This document shows positions 59,264 to 64,000 of a DNA stretch of 64,000 nt, one piece after another; the stretch's first letter is position 1, and each line of letters starts with the position of its first letter. The position numbers were made by a program, and so were the translations under genes. Source of the stretch: Voacanga thouarsii. Lineage: Eukaryota > Streptophyta > Magnoliopsida > Gentianales > Apocynaceae. Where the stretch lies: contig JANUWF010001101.1 in assembly GCA_026120185.1 (NCBI GenBank), positions 992,001 to 1,056,000 on the forward strand. The letters are read 5' to 3'. Under the pieces are notes generated by a model. That model was not told the DNA's origin, ran no database searches, and saw only the letters and a list, made by a program, of their open reading frames with translations.

Positions 59264-61160
59264 TCCTTAGTCCTTCGTAAGTACTTAAGGATGTTCTTTA
59301 CAACCACCCAATGACCCTCATCAGGGTCAGATTGGTATCTGCTCATCAAACTGAAAGCACAAGATACATTAGGCTTCGTACATATCATAGCGTTCATGAT
59401 AGATTTAATTGCCGAAGCATATGGAATCTTACTCATGTGATCCCTTTCAACTTGTGTCTTGGGAGACATCAACTTTGAAAGGCTTACACTATGTGACATG
59501 GGTAAGAATCCCTTTTTGGATTGATCTATGCTAAACCTCTTTAGCACTTTATCTATATATGTAGACTGTGAAAGACCTAACAACCTTTTGGATCTATCTT
59601 TATAGATCCTTATTCTAAGAATATTGGTTACTTCTCCAAGGTCTTTCATGGAGAATTGTTGGGACAACCAAATTTTAACCGTTTGTAAGACAGGTATATC
59701 GTTTCCTATTAGTAATATGTTATTAACATAAAGTAATAAGAAAATGATGCACTCCCACTAACCTTCTTGTATACACAAGACTCATCCATATTTTGAATGA
59801 AATCAAACTCTTTGATTGTTTCATCAAAACGGATGTTTCAACTCTTAGAAGCCTGCTTAAGTCCATAAATGGACATTCGCAACTTGCACACCTTTGTACT
59901 ATCATTGGATGTGAAACCCTCAGGTTGTGTTATATATACTTCCTCAATCAGATTTCCATTTAGGAAAACTATTTTCATATCTATTTGCCAAATCTCGTAA
60001 TCATAATGAGCAACAATGGCTAGGAGTATCCTAATAGATTTTAACATGGCTACTGGCGAGAATGTTTCGTCATAAGCAATACCATATTGTTGACGATAAC
60101 CCTTCGCCACTAGATGTGTTTTATAGGTAACTAAGTTACCATCCATGTCCATTTTCTTCTTGAAAATTAATTTGCACATAATAGGTTTAATTCCTTTGGG
60201 TGGATCAACCAAAATCCATACTTGGTTGTCGTACATGGAATCCATCTCTGACTTCATGGTCTCAAGCCATTTGCCAGATTCTGAACTGTTCAGAACATCC
60301 TTGTAAGTAGTAGGCTCATCTTTTTTATGAGCAATACGTCATTGTGGTCACTAATGAGAAATCCATATCTCTCAGGTGCCACACGTATCTTACTAGATCT
60401 ATGAAGATCTTGTATAGTAGAAGGTTCATCTATTCTCTTAATAGATGTAGAATCAGACGGTTGATCCTTATTTGTTTGATCTTCATGAACTTCACTAAGT
60501 TCAATTTTACTCCTACTGTCCCCTTTAAGCATGTGCTCATTCTCTAAGAAGATAGCATGTTTCGAAACAAACACTTTATTTTTAGAGGGTAGGTAGAAGC
60601 AATATCCGGAAGATTCTTTTGGATATCCCACAAACAAACACTTGTTAAACTTACTATCAAGTTTGTCTGACTGTGGCCTTTTGACAAAGGCAGGACAACC
60701 CCATACTTACAAGTAAGATAACTTTGGTTTCTTACCAAAGAATATCTTAAATAGGGTAGAATTAACTGTTTTTGTCTGAACTCTGTTTAGTATATAAACA
60801 GAAGTTTCTAGTGCATGCCCCCAAAACGATTTTGGTAGGTCTGCAGAAGCCATCATGGTCCGTACCATGTCTAGAAGGGTTCGATTATTTCTCTCAGATA
60901 CACCGTTATGTTGAGGTGTATATGATGGAATCCATTGAGATAATATTCCATTATCTCTAAGATAACTTAGAAACTCTTGGCTCAAGTATTCTCCTCCTCG
61001 ATCAGATCTTAGAGTCTTAATACTTTTGCCAAGTTATTTTTCTATTTCATTCTTAAAGTCTTTGAACTTTTCAAAGGCCTCAGTTTGTATTTCATTAAAT
61101 ACAAATACTCATATCGTGAGAAATCATCGATAAAGGTTATGAAATAGTTATAACCTCTTC
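59264..61160 (-). pseudogene. Copia B integrase, reverse transcriptase and RNase H start
   Basis: On the minus strand: integrase end (60707-60985, with WIPSYTPQHNGVSERNNRTL), a linker with the CFYLP-type block (60290-60637), then the copia reverse transcriptase (RVT_2). The first catalytic Asp region reads IWQIDMKIVFLNGNL (about 59940-59990) and GLKQAS is at about 59840. The second catalytic box, normally YVDD, reads YVNN (59719-59730), which should kill the enzyme. SQQFSMKDLGEV and PNVSCAFSLMSRYQSDPDEG follow (59230-59667). Frameshifts near 59840 and 60290 and stops in the integrase (about 61000-61160) add to the damage. Confidence 0.88.
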
Positions 61161-61164
61161 TTAC

Positions 61165-62088
61165 TTATATTGTTATTGGGACACATACATCAGAATGTAT
61201 GAATTCTAATAATTCCTTGGCACGTTCTCCTTTTCTTGAAAAAGGTGTTTTAGCCATTTTACCTAGTAAATAAGACTCGTATGTGCCATATGATTCATAA
61301 TCAAATGACCCTAAGTCACCAAACTCGTGTAACTTAGAAACACGATTTTCGTTTACATGGCCCAAACGACAATGCCACAAGTAAGAGGTGTTGGAGTTAT
61401 CTATTTTAGTTTTCTTATTGTTTATATTGAGAATTGGATTATTCAAGTCTAGAACATATAAACCATTAACCAGAGTTGCTGAACCATAATGAATATCATT
61501 CAATGAAAAAGAACAACATTTATTCTTAAATATCAAATTAAATCCATTTAAGTCTAAACACGTAACTGAGATAATATTTTTCATTAAAACTGGTACATAA
61601 TAACAGTTTTGTAATTCTAGAATTAATCCCGAAGACAGGTTTAGCTTGTATGTTCCCACAGCAAGTGCAGCAACTTTTGCCCCATTTGCAGTACGTAGGT
61701 CCACGTCGCATTTCTCTAGCCTTCTACTGCCCTTTAGTCTCTGTAAGTTATTGCACAAATGAGATCCACATCCGGTATCTAATACCCATATCTCATTTCT
61801 AAAGGCAGTATTTATCTCAATCATAAACATACACGAAGCAAAAGTAGAAGTGTTTGTAAGCTTCTCCTTCTGCTTCTTGTCCTTAACGGTCTCCAAGTAG
61901 GCCTTGCAGTTGCGCCTCCAATGGCTCATCTTGCCACAATGATGGCATGGGCCTTTGGTAGCTGCGTCCTTCTTATTCACACCACCTTTGAGCTTCATGA
62001 GAGTCTTCTTCTTCTTTTGAACTTTCTTCTTAGAAGAAGATTCTACCATTAAAACTGTATTGGAATCCTTCTTCATGGAGGACTCCAC
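61165..62088 (-). pseudogene. Copia B zinc knuckle, protease and pre-integrase region
   Basis: An open stretch of 307 residues, the longest uninterrupted frame in the window. A Lys-rich segment is followed by an intact CX2CX4HX4C zinc knuckle (residues 48-61), then the protease with its DTG (104-106). The GAG-pre-integrase zinc-binding motif follows (YLWHCRLGH, residues 236-244), with LLGKMAKTPFSRKGERAKEL after it, and a stop just beyond IHSDVC. The frame is broken from gag on the upstream side by the 62089-62182 interval. The initiator Met is not a real start; it is only the first Met of the fragment. Confidence 0.87.
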
Positions 62089-62182
62089 AATTTTTGAGAA
62101 GATTGATCAACTCAAGAATGGTGGACTTAATCTTGTTCATCTGATAGTTAATCACAAATTGTGAGAAACTATTAGGCAAAGA

Positions 62183-62670
62183 TTATAGAATTAAGTCAAC
62201 ACTTAAGTCATAATCCATTGCAAACTCGAGAGATCCAAGCTTCTCTATCAAGCCCAGTATTTTTAGCCCATAAGTGGCCACAGAAGAACCCTCTGCCATT
62301 TTGCAACGGAATAGTTGCTTCGAGATCTCGTATCTCTCAGTTCTGGTTTGGGCATCAAACAGCTCTCGAAGATGTAGTATAATCGATTGAGCATCCATAT
62401 GCTCGTGCTTTTTTTGCAATTCGGGAGTCATGGATGCTAGCATAATACATAATGCTGTATCACTAACCTTTTTGTGCCTTTTGTGGACAGCATGCTCATC
62501 AACATGAGCATCTTGAGCTGGTGGTGGCAGAATAGGAGCATCTAGCACGTAGAGCAACTTTTTCGATTTGAGAATGATTTTCAAATTTTTATACCAGTCG
62601 AGATAGTTTGATTCGGTTAACTTATTGGTTTCTAAGATGCTACGTAGGTTTAAGTTTGTTAATATGATGC
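62183..62670 (-). pseudogene. Copia B gag relic (UBN2-like)
   Basis: The minus strand reads LETNKLTESNYLDWYKNLKI (about 62570-62630), then MLASMTPELQKKHEHMDAQS and RTERYEISKQLFRCKMAEGS, the plant copia gag. The frame breaks near 62183. The true start lies upstream, near 62660, and is not clear. Confidence 0.85.
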
Positions 62671-64000
62671 AAGTGACCTAAATGTAAAGATAGAGAAGAT
62701 TAACTACTTGTATATGCACATGAAATGCAAATAATTAGGACTTTAATTAAACGCATTTTTACTCCACTATTTTACTCAACAATAGCCCCCAGTACTGATT
62801 CGGGAAAGCTCGTTGGAAGCTTTTCTAGTGGACCGGTATCCAAATTCCTCAAAAATAACATTGGGTTTGCCCAACAAGCCACCCTTGAGTTCATTGGTAG
62901 GTATCCAATACCAATTACACCGTATGTAACTATCAGATCATTGGGTGATTAACAGCTTTTAATCTTATAGCCTTTTGGGCTACCCCAACTTTTTCTCTAA
63001 ATTTCTTTATGCTTGAGTTTGCCCAATCGGAATAAAGAATTTAGTTAAACCCAATCCATTAATTAGGAATTTAATTCCAAAATAATTTAATTCCATAGCT
63101 TGAACGTGCCCGATGTCAAGTAGGCTTAGGTTTGCCCAACAACTTGGTCTCGAAAAATGACTCTTGTTCTTACTATAGTAACGGAATGAATTAGGTTTAA
63201 TATTAATTGAGGGATTTGTTCATTTTAGTGATTTCAATAATGACATGTATAAAAATCAATAAATCACATAATTGATAATCATGGTAATAAAGTGATTACG
63301 TGGTATGATTATGGACTTTACCCTAAATTAATTTCTTTGAGCCATAAAAGAAATTAATATAGTTAACCCTATGTGTTCATGCATGATTTAAGTAAAAAGT
63401 CTTACCTTCTCGCCTTGTTTTGGTTGCCATTTCCAAAATAAAATAATTCTACTCCTATCTAACATATGCAAACTAATTACATAATTTCCTAAAGAGAGAA
63501 AATCTCGAGTTATATTCGAGGGGAGTTAGATGAGAAGAGAATTACACAAGAATTTCAGAGAAGACAGAACACGCATGCCCTATTTTATAAAAAACCAAAA
63601 CTGTAAAATGCATGAACAGATATAATTAGTTTTAATCCATAACCATCCACCGTGCCATTAGTTATGCTTAAACAAAATAAACATATAACTTTTATTATTC
63701 CAAAATCACTATTTTGAAAAAATAAACAAATTCTAAAATCAACATTTTAGAAAAATACATTAATTTAAAATTTTCAAAATCACTATTTTGAAAAATAAAA
63801 TTATTTATCTCAAAACTAATTTTGAGAAAATGCTTTTGGGTCCGGTCTATTGTAGCAAAAACGGCACCTATGATCATATGAGATTTTTTCCTTTCAAAAT
63901 CCTCCTTTTTTTTTTTAACTGGAACGTCGAAACCGAGCAGAATCGGCACCGGTTTGGAAGCCAGAGCCAGCGTCGGCTGTGGTTTGGTTTTATGGAAAAA
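62671..64000 (-). other. Copia B 5' leader, to the window edge
   Basis: Non-coding between gag and the expected 5' LTR. No copy of the LTR ends is found before 64000, so the primer-binding site and 5' LTR lie outside, or the leader is longer than usual through another insertion. The strings TTTGCCCAACAA and GGGTTTGCCCAA recur. Short plus and minus frames here show no family. Confidence 0.5.

Larger units (their letters stand above)
50534..64000 (-). mobile_element. Ty1/copia element on the minus strand (copia B), 5' end beyond the window
   Basis: A complete 3' LTR (50534-52265) and polypurine tract lie on the left. Pol and gag follow in reverse order up to about 62670, then a non-coding leader runs off the window, so the 5' LTR is not seen. 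Two nested insertions split it: 52376-54720 (in the 3' non-coding end after pol) and 54975-59263 (in RNase H). Without them at least about 6.8 kb of copia sequence is present. Confidence 0.88.

Noticed and set aside
1..64000. tRNA, rRNA, riboswitch or bacterial-type operon
   Set aside because: No such structure was recognised. The tRNA-like strings found are primer-binding sites of retrotransposons.

Overview
This window looks like nuclear DNA of a flowering plant, most likely a eudicot. It is AT-rich and full of degenerate plant transposable elements, and its one intact protein gene has seven exons separated by AT-rich GT..AG introns. I see no bacterial operons, rRNA, tRNA or CRISPR. Only the transporter gene at 27.35-31.28 kb reads as an intact coding gene. 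Nearly everything else is transposon sequence, much of it nested.

Left third (0.3-20 kb): a CACTA (En/Spm-type) DNA transposon spans 309-15002. It has CACTACAAGAAA-type ends, a CAA target duplication, long subterminal arrays of a GCGACGGATTAG-like motif, and relics of both usual genes: a TNP2-like transposase and a Ptta/En/Spm (Transposase_24-like) protein. A solo copia LTR (1513-3347, target duplication ATCCA) sits inside it. To its right are a foldback MITE (about 15.0-15.3 kb) and a decayed plus-strand Ty3/gypsy chromovirus (about 15.3-20.0 kb).

Middle (20-38 kb): AT-rich DNA with MITEs, a non-autonomous hAT-like element (24287-25179) and elements with GC-rich ends and (TA)-rich cores. 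The intact gene encodes a 367-residue WAT1-related/EamA (nodulin MtN21-type, UMAMIT) membrane transporter. Further right are a putative solo LTR (34635-36402) and two short coding-like blocks of an unrecognised host gene (about 36.4-37.5 kb).

Right third (38-64 kb): a decayed plus-strand copia element (about 37.8-42.2 kb), a minus-strand LINE fragment, then a minus-strand gypsy chromovirus (about 43.1-50.5 kb) carrying two internal duplications. One copy of its 1.25-kb duplication holds a 959-bp hAT element (45537-46495) with a perfect 8-bp target duplication, and the other copy preserves the empty site. From 50534 to beyond the window end lies a minus-strand copia element. Its 3' LTR is complete, but its pol is broken and two later insertions interrupt it: a 2345-bp hAT-type element (52376-54720) and a 4289-bp solo-LTR-like element (54975-59263).

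The most useful signals are the dated nesting order, the built-in empty site, the same copia LTR family as solo LTR and as element in one window, and the unrecognised coding blocks near 36.4-37.5 kb. I found no convincing new functional system.
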